The notes: a model not told the origin generated them from the letters alone. Shown: positions 16,935-25,932, numbered from the stretch's first letter. The stretch: 64,000 bases of DNA from BQJU01 sp965229635 (GCA_965229635.1 OZ245894.1:4836001-4900000); one strand, 5' to 3'. A program made the numbers and translations.

Positions 16935-18479
16935 CTAATCGCGTACCAACTGAAAGTCGGTTCGGCGGTTTTTGGCGCGGCCTTCCTCCGTGTTGTTATC
17001 TGCAACTGGCTTATCAGGACCATTCCCAATCACAATGAATCGATTGGGCGACATATTGTGTTCGCGAGTCAGGTAGTTGGCCACTGATTGTGCACGCATT
17101 TCTGAAAGTTTCACATTGGTCGCACGGCTTCCACGATCATCGGTATTACCTTCAATACGAATGCGCGCATTACCAAATGCTTTGGCAATGTCGACAAACT
17201 CTCTATCGATGATATACTTGGCATTTTCATCCAGGGTATGCTCACCGGTGCGGAAGCTGATGCTCACCTGCTTGGTGGCAATCGCTTCTTTCTCCTTGGC
17301 TTCGTTTTCGGTTACTTTGGTAAACTCTTTCTGAGCTTCCCCTGCATTCTCTGCACCGCCCAGGTTGGTTCTTTGCGCAAAACCGGGGTAGGAAATGCTT
17401 CGCCAGTTGGGTACGCTACCTTCCAGGAAGCCCAGCTTCTTGTAATCATTCGCCATTCTCAGAAAAAGGCTGTTGCCGGTTACCCCCTTATATTCCGTAT
17501 TTAAGCCGAAGAAGTTGAGGTTGTCCCCATGGGTGACCAGGCGCACATTATTGATGGCAATATCAGCGTCTGATTCGGGAATACCGAGTCCGTCGGAAAG
17601 GATTTTGACGGCTTTTTGTTTGGCAGCAGCCGAATTGTTGATCTCCGCAGCACCTTTCATCCAGCCCTCGTACAATTTTTGTAGTTTATCCTGATTTTGG
17701 TCTACAAATTCACGTTTGGCGAAAAAGATATCAGCAATGATATTTGAAGCAGAACGGGTGCTTTCAAGAACTCTGGCACCAGAAACGGCACGCACACAAG
17801 CTTCATCATCCGGACTCCACACCACGGCTGCATCCACCTCCTGGCTTTTGAATGCAGCGGCAGCATCAATGGCATTACCAGAGTTGATAATTTCAACATC
17901 CGATGCGCTTAGTCCCCCCGCATCAAGTAGCCACAATAGGAAGGAATGAGAAGGGGTTAATTCGGCGACCGCAATTTTTTTACCTTTCAAATCGCCTACC
18001 TTGCTGATTCCCCGACGGGCAACAATGGCATCACCGCCGCGCGACCAGTCGGCCTGCCAGAGGACCACCGGATTATAAGCCTCCAGCCCCTTCAAAATTG
18101 TTGGAAAGGCATCAATCGTATACCAGTGCAGGTCAATATCGCCGCTTTTCCACGCATTGAGGGAAGCATCGACATCGTCATTGACGACAAACTCTACCTT
18201 CAGGCCATAATCTTTATAAAAACGGGATTTTGTACTGGCTTTAAATCCTTCATTAAAGTATTGCCCACCGGCATATCCACCCCAGGTTACCACTCCTACC
18301 TTGATGACATCGTCATCATTGCCGGAGAAATTTGAGGAATCATCACTTGACTCATTATCAACGATACCCGCACCTCCCAGCATACCACTGTTTTTCAGAT
18401 ACTGGAACCCAAAAAATACGGCAGCTACAATGATTAAGGTGATCAGAAATTTTGAGAAAGTGGTTAAACGTCTTGCCAT
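16935..18479 (-). CDS. Membrane-anchored substrate-binding protein fused to OmpA domain
   Basis: 514 residues. One N-terminal transmembrane anchor (about 10-28, FLITLIIVAAVFFGFQYL) is followed by an acidic Asn/Ser/Asp linker, then a periplasmic type II substrate-binding module (about 57-330: VGVVTWGGYAGGQYFNEGF, DLKGKKIAVAELTPSHSFLL, DAAVVWSPDDE), related to the NMT1/nitrate/phosphate-type binders. The C-terminal 125 residues are an OmpA/Pal peptidoglycan-binding domain (IRIEGNTDDRGS, NVKLSEMRAQSVANYL, GRAKNRRTDFQL). So it is tethered to the inner membrane and able to grip peptidoglycan. No ABC permease or ATPase is nearby, so uptake through a normal ABC system is unlikely from this locus; a sensing role is inferred. 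It is the last gene of a three-gene operon. Confidence 0.85.
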   Translation of the reverse strand: MARRLTTFSKFLITLIIVAAVFFGFQYLKNSGMLGGAGIVDNESSDDSSNFSGNDDDVIKVGVVTWGGYAGGQYFNEGFKASTKSRFYKDYGLKVEFVVNDDVDASLNAWKSGDIDLHWYTIDAFPTILKGLEAYNPVVLWQADWSRGGDAIVARRGISKVGDLKGKKIAVAELTPSHSFLLWLLDAGGLSASDVEIINSGNAIDAAAAFKSQEVDAAVVWSPDDEACVRAVSGARVLESTRSASNIIADIFFAKREFVDQNQDKLQKLYEGWMKGAAEINNSAAAKQKAVKILSDGLGIPESDADIAINNVRLVTHGDNLNFFGLNTEYKGVTGNSLFLRMANDYKKLGFLEGSVPNWRSISYPGFAQRTNLGGAENAGEAQKEFTKVTENEAKEKEAIATKQVSISFRTGEHTLDENAKYIIDREFVDIAKAFGNARIRIEGNTDDRGSRATNVKLSEMRAQSVANYLTREHNMSPNRFIVIGNGPDKPVADNNTEEGRAKNRRTDFQLVRD

Positions 18480-18531
18480 GATATTGTTTTATTGTTTTGG
18501 TTCTTTGAATATTTGCGACTAGTCACACCGG

Positions 18532-19551
18532 TTATTCGAAAAAGGTATCGTATTGATTGCGGTGTCCAGGCTCCCGGATCGGTTCTTTGATCGGTGCATT
18601 CAGGTCGAGCACATCGTTGTCGCTATTGGCCTGGGTCAGCAAGGTCTGCTTTTCTTCTCCTAAGATCAGAGACACCCCTTCTTTTTCCCATTTCTCCAGC
18701 ATTTTCAGGCCTTCTTCCTCAAAGATACCATTCTGAAGATCAACCGATTGCATAAAATTGGCCGACATTTCCATGAAGCGTTCCATCTCACCTACCTTTT
18801 GGCTGACATCCTCGGTAATGGCCTCCATAGCCATATCAAACATGGCGCGCTTGTCCGGATCACCAGAAATCACACTCATAGCCGATTTCATAGCATTGTT
18901 ACTGGCGTGAATGGCTTTGCGCTCCTGTTCTTTGACCTCCACCTGGTCCTTGATGTCTTCCATCAAAATCTGAGAGTTCTCATACATTTTGGTCAGTACC
19001 CGGTAAAGCACCTCCATCTTGCGGTAAAGGTCTTCCAGACGTAGGTTGGACTCCTTCAGACGTCCCGCTTTACGAGACTTGAGGATCATAATGGCCTGCT
19101 TATTGGTTTCCTTCGCTTTACTAGCCAGAGAAAGGTTACTTTGAATTTCTTTTTTATTGTTGTGGATCACTTCTTGCAGCTTATGCATCTGGCCGCGCAG
19201 CTGGCTGATCTGCTTATTCATCTTGCGCAGATTATCCTTCAGGTCTTCCACGTAGGACTTTAAAATGCCGATTGGATCAATCTGTACAAACAAGCCCGTT
19301 AGCCATCTCATCACACTTTTGTACATATAGCCGACCAGATTCCGCATCTTCGGATCCAGCACCATATAAACTATCGCCCCGAGAGCTACCAACATTAATG
19401 CCAGGTATAGGGTGTTTTGAGCTAACGCCAGCAATGCCGGCATTGCCGTATACAGCAGAAAGCCACCACCAACAACCAGTGCTGCCAAAAAAACCATCCC
19501 GGTCACTCCTTCCGGTCTCTGCCAAAATGATTTTGGTTTCATGTTTTCCAT
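18532..19551 (-). CDS. Two-helix membrane protein with long PspA-like coiled coil
   Basis: 339 residues. Two adjacent transmembrane helices (about 15-35 and 38-62: FLAALVVGGGFLLYTAMP, LYLALMLVALGAIVYMVL) are followed by about 220 residues of almost continuous helix: YVEDLKDNLRKMNKQISQLR, KEIQSNLSLASKAKETNKQA, RLEDLYRKMEVLYRVLTKMY, KDQVEVKEQERKAIHASNNA. The hairpin-like heptad pattern, and the order short linker then paired helices, recall PspA/IM30 (ESCRT-III-like) proteins, but no exact signature was matched, so this is inference. The C-terminus is a short acidic/polar tail. It sits 52 bp upstream of the SBP-OmpA gene and 27 bp downstream of a soluble coiled-coil gene, and is probably co-transcribed with both. 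Confidence 0.75.
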   Translation of the reverse strand: MENMKPKSFWQRPEGVTGMVFLAALVVGGGFLLYTAMPALLALAQNTLYLALMLVALGAIVYMVLDPKMRNLVGYMYKSVMRWLTGLFVQIDPIGILKSYVEDLKDNLRKMNKQISQLRGQMHKLQEVIHNNKKEIQSNLSLASKAKETNKQAIMILKSRKAGRLKESNLRLEDLYRKMEVLYRVLTKMYENSQILMEDIKDQVEVKEQERKAIHASNNAMKSAMSVISGDPDKRAMFDMAMEAITEDVSQKVGEMERFMEMSANFMQSVDLQNGIFEEEGLKMLEKWEKEGVSLILGEEKQTLLTQANSDNDVLDLNAPIKEPIREPGHRNQYDTFFE

Positions 19552-19578
19552 TCTCTTTCCTATTTCTTTATAAACTGA

Positions 19579-20262
19579 TTATTTAAGAAAATTCTTCATG
19601 TTTTCCATGTCATTCGCGATCTGCTTTGCCAGCGCTTCGTAGGAGGCAATAAAGTCATTTTTGGTTGTTTCCACCTTTACCACTGCATCGCCAATTTCGT
19701 CTTTCAAATTAGTCATTTCCTGCTCATGTTGCTTGATCTCCTGCGTCAATTCCTTGATTTTCTCATTCTTTTCGCGGATCACCTCCCCTAGCTTGGCAAT
19801 TTGCCCTTCCTTACTACCGATTTGCTTTTGTCGTTGCGAAGCTAAAGCTTTTTCAAACTTATTTTCCTCATTTCTCAAGACGTCTAGATAATGCTGTGCT
19901 GTTTGTATCAATTTTTCAGGAGAGGCGCCCATCGTTTGTGCCATGGCAAAAGCAGATTGAAAACGGGTCTTCTCATCCATCGGCATTTTCTCCAGAGATC
20001 TCAACGATTGCTTATACTCCAGGTAGTCAAAGCCGTCCAGATTTTGTTGCTCCATGGCCCTTAACAGGATATCCGTAAACTTGGTCCGTACTTGTCCGGT
20101 GGGTGCCTGGGAAGTGTGGGTATTGGCTTTCTTGGCAGGATTAGGACTGGGACTATCTTGTTTTACCTTTTTCCCTGACCCATCGTCTTTGTCCTTGGCA
20201 GTCGGTTTTTTTGAAGAGTCTTCCTCTTCAATGATGAATAACGACTTAAGATTTTTGAACAT
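19579..20262 (-). CDS. Soluble coiled-coil protein of the SBP-OmpA cluster
   Basis: 227 residues with no signal peptide or membrane segment. The first 60 or so residues are charged and low-complexity (SSKKPTAKDKDDGSGKK, PSPNPAKKANTHTSQAP). A compact helical part follows (about 60-120: FTDILLRAMEQQNLDGFDYL, SLRSLEKMPMDEKTRFQSAF), then a long coiled coil (about 120-200: KLGEVIREKNEKIKELTQEI). The C-terminus ends in a short amphipathic helix. It is the first gene of the minus-strand run 20262-16935 and probably a cytosolic partner of the membrane coiled-coil protein. No known family recognised. Confidence 0.72.
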   Translation of the reverse strand: MFKNLKSLFIIEEEDSSKKPTAKDKDDGSGKKVKQDSPSPNPAKKANTHTSQAPTGQVRTKFTDILLRAMEQQNLDGFDYLEYKQSLRSLEKMPMDEKTRFQSAFAMAQTMGASPEKLIQTAQHYLDVLRNEENKFEKALASQRQKQIGSKEGQIAKLGEVIREKNEKIKELTQEIKQHEQEMTNLKDEIGDAVVKVETTKNDFIASYEALAKQIANDMENMKNFLK

Positions 20263-20420
20263 TTACTTCTTGTACTTTAGTCAAAAGAATAGAATTCCTT
20301 GCCTTTTGGTTTCACAGATTAGATGAACGAGTACAAATTTTCTACAAAGTAAGAAAAAAACGCTTAATTCTCCAATAGAAACCTTTTGAGGAATCGCAGA
20401 ACGCAGAGCATAAAAAATTT

Positions 20421-20428
20421 TATCTTCG
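20421..20428 (+). promoter_or_regulatory. Near-consensus -7 box TATCTTCG before the GT2 operon
   Basis: TATCTTCG differs from TAnnTTTG at one base and is followed by CACTTC, the context seen at other -7 boxes in this window. It lies 21 bp before the ATG at 20449 in the divergent gap 20263-20448. No -33 TTG at standard spacing. Confidence 0.35.
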
Positions 20429-20448
20429 CACTTCTAAATGATCAGTCG

Positions 20449-21177
20449 ATGATGACCTTTGATATAACCATTCCGGTACTCAACGAGGAAGCCACACTGG
20501 AAAGGCAGGTGATAATTCTCCACCAATTCCTGCAGGAACATTTTCCGGAGTCAGAACAATGGAAAATTGTGATTGCCGATAATGGCTCCACCGATCACAC
20601 CTTGGAAATTGCTACAGAGCTGGCGCAGGAACTGGAGGAGGTAACCTTCGTTCGGGTGCCGGAAAAAGGGGTTGGACTAGCCTTGAAAACATCCTGGAGT
20701 CAGTCACAAGCCGATATTGTGGGGTATATGGATCTGGACCTCGCCACTGATCTTCCCCATTTTCTGGAAGTTTATGAGGCTATAGCCAATGAAGGGTATG
20801 ATATTGTATACGGCTCCCGTCTACACGCAAAATCAAAAGTGGTCAACCGAACGCTGAAGCGGGAAGTCGCCTCAAGAGTATTCAACTTCCTGTTGCAGTT
20901 TTACCTGGGCGTGCACTTCTCCGATGGGATGTGTGGCTTTAAATTTCTGCGGCGATCACTGTACGAACAATTATATCGTGGTGGTGCCCAAAATAACGGT
21001 TGGTTTTTCTCCACAGAGCTGCTGACCGTTGCTGAATGGCAACACCTCAAGATTTATGAATTACCGGTCAAATGGACCGACGATGCCGGAAGCAGTAAGG
21101 TGAAAATCCTACCCTTAGCCAAGCGCTACCTTTATGCCATGCGCGAATTGAAAAAATTAAAACCTGAGCATGTCTGA
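20449..21177 (+). CDS. GT2 glycosyltransferase, dolichyl-phosphate-glucose-synthase-like
   Basis: 242 residues from ATG 20449 (ATG 20452 also possible); the upstream in-frame TTG at 20386 would add residues before the GT-A fold and overlap the likely promoter. Domain: DITIPVLNEEATLERQ start, nucleotide-binding IADNGSTDHT, then DLDLATD as the DxD-type metal site, followed by VYGSRLHAKSKV and SDGMCGFKFLRR, segments shared with polyprenyl-phosphate sugar transferases (ALG5/DPM-like). No C-terminal membrane helices. It probably charges a lipid phosphate or another acceptor with a hexose. It heads a tightly packed six-gene run and overlaps the next gene by 8 bp. Confidence 0.86.
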   Translation: MMTFDITIPVLNEEATLERQVIILHQFLQEHFPESEQWKIVIADNGSTDHTLEIATELAQELEEVTFVRVPEKGVGLALKTSWSQSQADIVGYMDLDLATDLPHFLEVYEAIANEGYDIVYGSRLHAKSKVVNRTLKREVASRVFNFLLQFYLGVHFSDGMCGFKFLRRSLYEQLYRGGAQNNGWFFSTELLTVAEWQHLKIYELPVKWTDDAGSSKVKILPLAKRYLYAMRELKKLKPEHV

Positions 21178-22105
21178 TGCCACTCAACCATCTCCCATCC
21201 TCGGCACCGCCATGTGGGGATGGACGATGGATAAAAGTACCTGTTTTGCACTACTCGATGCCTTTTACCAGCGGGGCTTCAGGGAGGTAGATGCAGCCAC
21301 TAACTACCCAATCAACAAGCAGCCTGCCGATTTCCGAAAGGCCGAAAAGATACTGCTGGAATGGATCAAGACCCAAGGCGTGCACGATCTCCGGGTAATG
21401 ATGAAGGTGGGAAGTATCAACAACATGCGCGGCCCGGAAAACAACCTGAGCAAGAGCTTTCTGCTCATGGTGCTGGATGAATATCGCCACCTTTTCGGGG
21501 ACAATCTGGATACCTTTATGATTCATTGGGACAACCGGGAAAAAAGAGAGGAAATCAGGCCATCCATGGAAGCTTTGCAGAAAGCCAGAGAGCATGGATT
21601 GAGGGTTGGTTTATCGGGCATTCGGCATCCGGAAGTTTATGCTCAGGTGAATCAAGCATTACAACTGCCCTTGCGAATTCAAATCAAACACAATTTATTA
21701 CACTCTGATTATCAAAGGTATAAAGCGTTTCATCAAAAGGCTGAATTTCTCTGCTACGGCATCAATGCCGGTGGGATCAAGCTCGATCCGCAGGCCTACC
21801 ATGACCAGAGTTCGTTGAAAGCCCGTGGTGGCAATATTACCGATATGCACCCGATTATTCCACACCTGAATCAAGCCCTGCACGACTTCAATCAACAAGC
21901 AGGAGACCTGAAGTTGTCGTCTTTTAATCAATGTGGACTAATTTACGCCGCCTGTCATCCAGATATAAGCGGCATTCTAATCGGTACTTCGCGTAAATCC
22001 CAACTGGTAGACACCTTAGACTTTCTGGAAATAATAAAGCAGCACGACTTTTCGTCCTTTTATCAAAGATTAAAACAAATTGCGGAGGCCAATGCAGGGA
22101 ATTGA
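21170..22105 (+). CDS. Aldo/keto reductase family protein
   Basis: 311 residues with the AKR TIM-barrel. The catalytic tetrad can be read in order: Asp and Tyr in EVDAATNYPIN, Lys in VMMKVGS, and His in FMIHWDN. The C-terminal NADP-binding part includes SGILIGTSRKSQLVDTLDFL. AKRs reduce aldehydes or ketones with NADPH; some act in sugar or sugar-nucleotide modification. Here it overlaps the glycosyltransferase (8 bp) and the following FAD oxidoreductase (14 bp), so the three products are made together and may modify the same carbohydrate. The substrate is unknown. Confidence 0.85.
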   Translation: MSDATQPSPILGTAMWGWTMDKSTCFALLDAFYQRGFREVDAATNYPINKQPADFRKAEKILLEWIKTQGVHDLRVMMKVGSINNMRGPENNLSKSFLLMVLDEYRHLFGDNLDTFMIHWDNREKREEIRPSMEALQKAREHGLRVGLSGIRHPEVYAQVNQALQLPLRIQIKHNLLHSDYQRYKAFHQKAEFLCYGINAGGIKLDPQAYHDQSSLKARGGNITDMHPIIPHLNQALHDFNQQAGDLKLSSFNQCGLIYAACHPDISGILIGTSRKSQLVDTLDFLEIIKQHDFSSFYQRLKQIAEANAGN

Positions 22106-23234
22106 GCAGTACGATTTCATCATTGTCGGTGGAGGAATATTTGGTGCCTATGCTGCCTTGTATCTGGCGGAGCATGGTCTACGGGTTTGCATACTGGAAA
22201 AGGAAAAAGAACTGCTCAAAAAGGCCTCTATTGTCAATCAGGCTCGTCTGCATAGCGGCTACCACTACCCGCGAAGCGTAGCAACTGCATTGATGTCGGA
22301 CGATAACAAAGCTCGTTTTACCAAGGATCACGAGGCTTTTATCAACTTTTCTTTCGAAAAATACTACGCCATTGATCGATTCGGCTCTTTGACTGATGGT
22401 GCTCAGTTCGAACGGTTTTGTCACTACATCAATATTCCCTGCGAGAAGGTGGACAAACATCCGCTGTTTAATTACAACCGGATTGAGGCGCTCTACCGCA
22501 CCACCGAATATACCTTCGATCCCTTTTTGATTGCTAATTACTACCGCGAAAAATTGGCCGCCGAGCCACTCATTGAAGTCAAGTTGTATTGCAAAATACA
22601 AGACGTGGAAGAGGACGGTAGAAAGTGGCAGATCGACCTGGAGCATTTGCAGGATGGAAGTAAAACGAAATTGGTTGCCACCCAGGTCATCAACGCCACC
22701 TATTCCGGTAGTAATGCCGTCAACCGGCAATTTGGCGTGCGCGACATCAACCTGATGCACGAAATTTCCGAAATGGTCTTTGTGACCTCGCCTCAGGTTG
22801 AGAAGATTGGCCTAACGGTGATGGACGGTCAGTTCGGGTCTATAATGCCCTACGGACTGTCGGGATTATTATCTTTATCATCAGTTGCCTACACCCACCA
22901 TAAGGTGTCTTATGATAATTTGCCCACCTTCAATTGCCAGGCCATTAACACCGATTGCAAACCCGATTTCCCCAGCAATTGCAACGATTGCCCGGCCCAA
23001 CCCAGGTCCAATCAGCGGAAAATGATCCAACAAATCAAACACTACTTTCGCGATGATGTGGTGTTTAATTATTTCACATCACTTTTCACCATTAAATCCA
23101 AGTTGAAGGCCAATTATATTGACGATGGCCGCCCAACCGAGATCAATATGTTGCGCGAAAATCCGCGATTTTATTGCATCTTTGCGGGAAAGATCAACTC
23201 TATCTACGAAATCGAAAAAACCATTACCTTTTAA
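22092..23234 (+). CDS. FAD-dependent oxidoreductase (DAO-like)
   Basis: 380 residues from ATG 22092; an in-frame TTG at 22080 is less likely. The dinucleotide-binding motif is at the N-terminus (YDFIIVGGGIFGAYAALYLA) with the ribose-binding acidic residue in CILEKEKELL. NQARLHSGYHYPRS follows, as in glycine/D-amino-acid and glycerol-3-phosphate oxidase-type enzymes. VINATYSGSN is the second FAD contact. An unusual cysteine cluster, NTDCKPDFPSNCNDCPAQP, in the second half could be a metal-binding or structural insert. Overlap with the AKR and co-orientation with the glycosyltransferase suggest work on a sugar or lipid-linked sugar, which is inference. Confidence 0.83.
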   Translation: MQGIEQYDFIIVGGGIFGAYAALYLAEHGLRVCILEKEKELLKKASIVNQARLHSGYHYPRSVATALMSDDNKARFTKDHEAFINFSFEKYYAIDRFGSLTDGAQFERFCHYINIPCEKVDKHPLFNYNRIEALYRTTEYTFDPFLIANYYREKLAAEPLIEVKLYCKIQDVEEDGRKWQIDLEHLQDGSKTKLVATQVINATYSGSNAVNRQFGVRDINLMHEISEMVFVTSPQVEKIGLTVMDGQFGSIMPYGLSGLLSLSSVAYTHHKVSYDNLPTFNCQAINTDCKPDFPSNCNDCPAQPRSNQRKMIQQIKHYFRDDVVFNYFTSLFTIKSKLKANYIDDGRPTEINMLRENPRFYCIFAGKINSIYEIEKTITF

Positions 23235-23248
23235 AGCCTTAGCCAACC

Positions 23249-24508
23249 ATGACACAACCAGTAAATGTTTCCAACGAAATTGGACAACTCCGAAGGGTTA
23301 TTGTCCATCGCCCCGAAGAAGGAATTTCAAGAATCACCCCCAAGCGTGCCGAGGAATTGCTGTTTGACGATATCGTATACCTGCCGAAAATGCAGCAGGA
23401 ACACGACATTTTCACGGAGGTTTTAGCCCATTTTCTGGGACGAGAAAATGTTTTTGAAGTGCAACAACTCCTGTTTGAAGCACTCACCGTTGACGATGGT
23501 AGCAAGGAGGAAGTCATCGACCTGATTGTGGACTATGAGGAATTGCCATCCAGCTATAAGGATTTATTGATGAACCTCCCCCCTAATGAATTGACTGAGG
23601 TACTCATCAGTGGCTACTACGAAAAGGATGACCACATCCTCTTTGACCCTATTCCCAACTTCATCTTTACCAGGGATATTGCGGTGACAATTAATGATCA
23701 TATCCTGGTCACCAAGGCCGCCAAGGAAGCCCGCTTTCGCGAAAATTTTCTGACCCGTTACATCATGTGGGTGCACCCAATTTTTAGCGAAGTGAGAAAA
23801 AATGGCCGAATCATCAACCTCAATAAGGTTGACCTTTTCCCACCATCCAAGCGCGGTGAAAGTGTATCCATGGAAGGAGGTGATGTGATGATGCTCAATA
23901 AGGATTATCTGTTGATTGGCCGCAGTGAACGCACCAGCGAGTACGCCATCAAATCGGTGGCTAAAGCCCTTTTTGACCGGGGAGTGGTCAATAATGTGGT
24001 GCAGGTCAATATTCCCAGCGATCGTTCCTATATGCACGTGGACACCATTTTCACCCAAATTAACACCAACGATTACGTGGCCTTCAAACCCATCATTATC
24101 AATGGCTTGAGTTCTCGGGTAGAAGTGTATCGCCGCTCCGGGGAATACAATACATATATGTCGGTTAAAGATTTTTTGAAGGCAGAAATTAATCCCGATA
24201 CTCGTTTTATTTTGAGCGGTGGCGGAGAAACCCCTTACCAGGAAAGAGAACAATGGACAGATGGTTGCAATTTGGTGGCTATCCGTCCCGGTGTGGCCCT
24301 GACCTATGATCGCAATCCCAAAACGGAGATTGCTTTTAAGGAAGCTGGCTACGAAGTGATCCACGCTAATGAGTTGTTGAAGGCTTTCGTAAATGGGACC
24401 TTGCACCCTGATAAAATTGAGAATACCATTATCACTTTGCCATCCAATGAGCTGTCAAGAGCGCGCGGTGGATCACATTGTATGACTTGTCCGATTCAAC
24501 GGGATTAA
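23249..24508 (+). CDS. Arginine deiminase family protein
   Basis: 419 residues in the guanidino-modifying (pentein) superfamily. Family signatures in order: EIGQLRRVIVHRPEEG, IPNFIFTRDIAVTIND (substrate Asp), SMEGGDVMML, HVDTIFTQI (catalytic His/Asp region) and the C-terminal GGSHCMTCP with catalytic Cys411. It hydrolyses arginine to citrulline and ammonia. The Bacteroidota version is common outside the fermentative ADI pathway, and there is no arcB or arcC nearby. Gap to the upstream FAD oxidoreductase is 14 bp and to the downstream thioesterase 10 bp. Activity on arginine itself, rather than a related guanidino compound, is a family inference. Confidence 0.9.
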   Translation: MTQPVNVSNEIGQLRRVIVHRPEEGISRITPKRAEELLFDDIVYLPKMQQEHDIFTEVLAHFLGRENVFEVQQLLFEALTVDDGSKEEVIDLIVDYEELPSSYKDLLMNLPPNELTEVLISGYYEKDDHILFDPIPNFIFTRDIAVTINDHILVTKAAKEARFRENFLTRYIMWVHPIFSEVRKNGRIINLNKVDLFPPSKRGESVSMEGGDVMMLNKDYLLIGRSERTSEYAIKSVAKALFDRGVVNNVVQVNIPSDRSYMHVDTIFTQINTNDYVAFKPIIINGLSSRVEVYRRSGEYNTYMSVKDFLKAEINPDTRFILSGGGETPYQEREQWTDGCNLVAIRPGVALTYDRNPKTEIAFKEAGYEVIHANELLKAFVNGTLHPDKIENTIITLPSNELSRARGGSHCMTCPIQRD

Positions 24509-24518
24509 ACATTTGGCA

Positions 24519-24932
24519 ATGTACAGTCACGATTTTCAAAAGCGGGTTAGATACGGAGAAACCGACCAGATGGGTTATCTTTACTACGGCAATTATGCCC
24601 AGTATTACGAAATTGGTCGGGTGGAAATGCTGAGATCCCTGGGACTGACCTACAAAGCCATGGAGGAAGAACACGGGCATTTGATGCCGGTGATGACCTT
24701 GCAAATGCGCTTTGTACGTCCGGCGCGGTACGATGAGTTGCTCACCATTCGCACAGTTTTGCGGAAGTTACCTGATCAATTTATCGTTTTTCATGTTGAA
24801 ATATTCAATGAAAACAAGAAATTGGTCAATGGCGGGACTGTCAAGCTGTGTTTTGTGGATGCCCACAGTAATAAAACGGTCCCTGCACCAAACTATCTGT
24901 TGGAAAAACTGACACCTTATTTTGAAGAATAA
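24519..24932 (+). CDS. Acyl-CoA thioesterase, 4HBT hot-dog family (YbgC-like)
   Basis: 137 residues from ATG 24519. A single hot-dog domain: RVRYGETDQMGYLYYGNYAQ with the catalytic Asp in TDQMG, then a YYEIGRVEMLRSLG helix, MTLQMRFVRPARYDELLTI and LVNGGTVKLCFVD. Family members hydrolyse acyl-CoA or acyl-ACP; the YbgC branch is linked to envelope lipid metabolism. The last 11 bp overlap the TTG start of the YihY gene. The position in the six-gene run says it is co-expressed, but not which acyl chain it prefers. Confidence 0.88.
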   Translation: MYSHDFQKRVRYGETDQMGYLYYGNYAQYYEIGRVEMLRSLGLTYKAMEEEHGHLMPVMTLQMRFVRPARYDELLTIRTVLRKLPDQFIVFHVEIFNENKKLVNGGTVKLCFVDAHSNKTVPAPNYLLEKLTPYFEE

Positions 24933-25932
24933 AATAAAAATTCCGACGCTTAAGGAGATTCAGGAGTGGTTGTTTAATCTGCCGGTTATTACCAACATCA
25001 TTGCCTGGTCAAAAAATCACTCGCTGCCAGGATTTTTTCAGGTGCCGATATATGATGTTGTGGTATTTGTTTTTAATGAAATTCGGCGTTTCGATCTTTT
25101 TACCCGTGCCAATGCCATCGCCTTCAGCTTTTTCCTGTCTATTTTTCCATCATTGCTGGCCCTCTTTACCTTTTTGCCCTTTTTTCAAAAATATTTCCTG
25201 CGCTATTTGCCGGAAGGCGAGCAACTTGATGAATTCCTCTATAGTGAGATTCTGAAAGTAATGCCGGGTGCAGCAGGTGAGGAATTGTTTGGCTTTATTC
25301 GGGAAGCTACCGAACCCAAGGTTGGTCTTTTGTCTTTTGGATTTTTGTTGGCTATGTTCTTTTCATCTAATGGTATGCTGGCCATGATGCAGGGTTTTGA
25401 AAAGTCGTACAAAACTACTTTCAGAAGACGTAATGCACTGAAGAAGAGACTGGTAGCCGTGAGCCTCACCCTTCTGGTTGGTATGTTGCTAATCATGTCT
25501 TTTATTCTGATTATCCTGGGCAACACCTTGATTTTCTGGCTGGAGCAGTATATCAAGCTCGACAATTTCACCGTCATTAGCCTGGAGTTCACCCGGTGGA
25601 TTTCCATCCTCTTTGTGTTCTATTTTGGCATTGCCCTGCTCTATCGTTATGGCGCGGCCACCAAGGTTCGCTTTGACTATTTTTCTCCGGGCGCTACTTT
25701 GGCCACGGTGCTTTCTATTTCGTCCTCACTAGCCTTTTCCGCTTATATAGATGACTTCGGCAGAATGAGTACCTACCAGAAATTTTACGGCTCTATTGCC
25801 ACCATTATCATCCTGATGTTGTGGATACAAATCAACTCTTTGATCCTATTGATCGGGTTTGAACTCAATGCCAGTATTGCGGTGAATCGCGACATCAAAC
25901 AGCAGCGGGCAGAAGAAGAACTATTGGCTTAA
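24922..25932 (+). CDS. YihY/virulence factor BrkB family inner-membrane protein
   Basis: 336 residues with a probable TTG start at 24922 overlapping the thioesterase stop by 11 bp; no ATG nearby gives the full domain. Six transmembrane segments are visible (ANAIAFSFFLSIFPSLLALF, FGFLLAMFFSSNGMLAMMQG, LVAVSLTLLVGMLLIMSFIL, ILFVFYFGIALLYRYG, and IIILMLWIQINSLILLIGFE at the end). The LLW.Q.NSLILLIGFELNA pattern is typical of YihY. The biochemical function of the family is unsettled. It ends the operon; no clear terminator follows in the 125-bp gap to the next gene, which holds only a near-match -7 box, TAATTTCG, at 25971. Confidence 0.88.
   Translation: MKNKIKIPTLKEIQEWLFNLPVITNIIAWSKNHSLPGFFQVPIYDVVVFVFNEIRRFDLFTRANAIAFSFFLSIFPSLLALFTFLPFFQKYFLRYLPEGEQLDEFLYSEILKVMPGAAGEELFGFIREATEPKVGLLSFGFLLAMFFSSNGMLAMMQGFEKSYKTTFRRRNALKKRLVAVSLTLLVGMLLIMSFILIILGNTLIFWLEQYIKLDNFTVISLEFTRWISILFVFYFGIALLYRYGAATKVRFDYFSPGATLATVLSISSSLAFSAYIDDFGRMSTYQKFYGSIATIIILMLWIQINSLILLIGFELNASIAVNRDIKQQRAEEELLA

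Noticed and set aside
23564..24406. 280-codon open frame antisense to the arginine deiminase gene
   Set aside because: The opposite strand holds all catalytic motifs of the deiminase; the antisense product has no family features.
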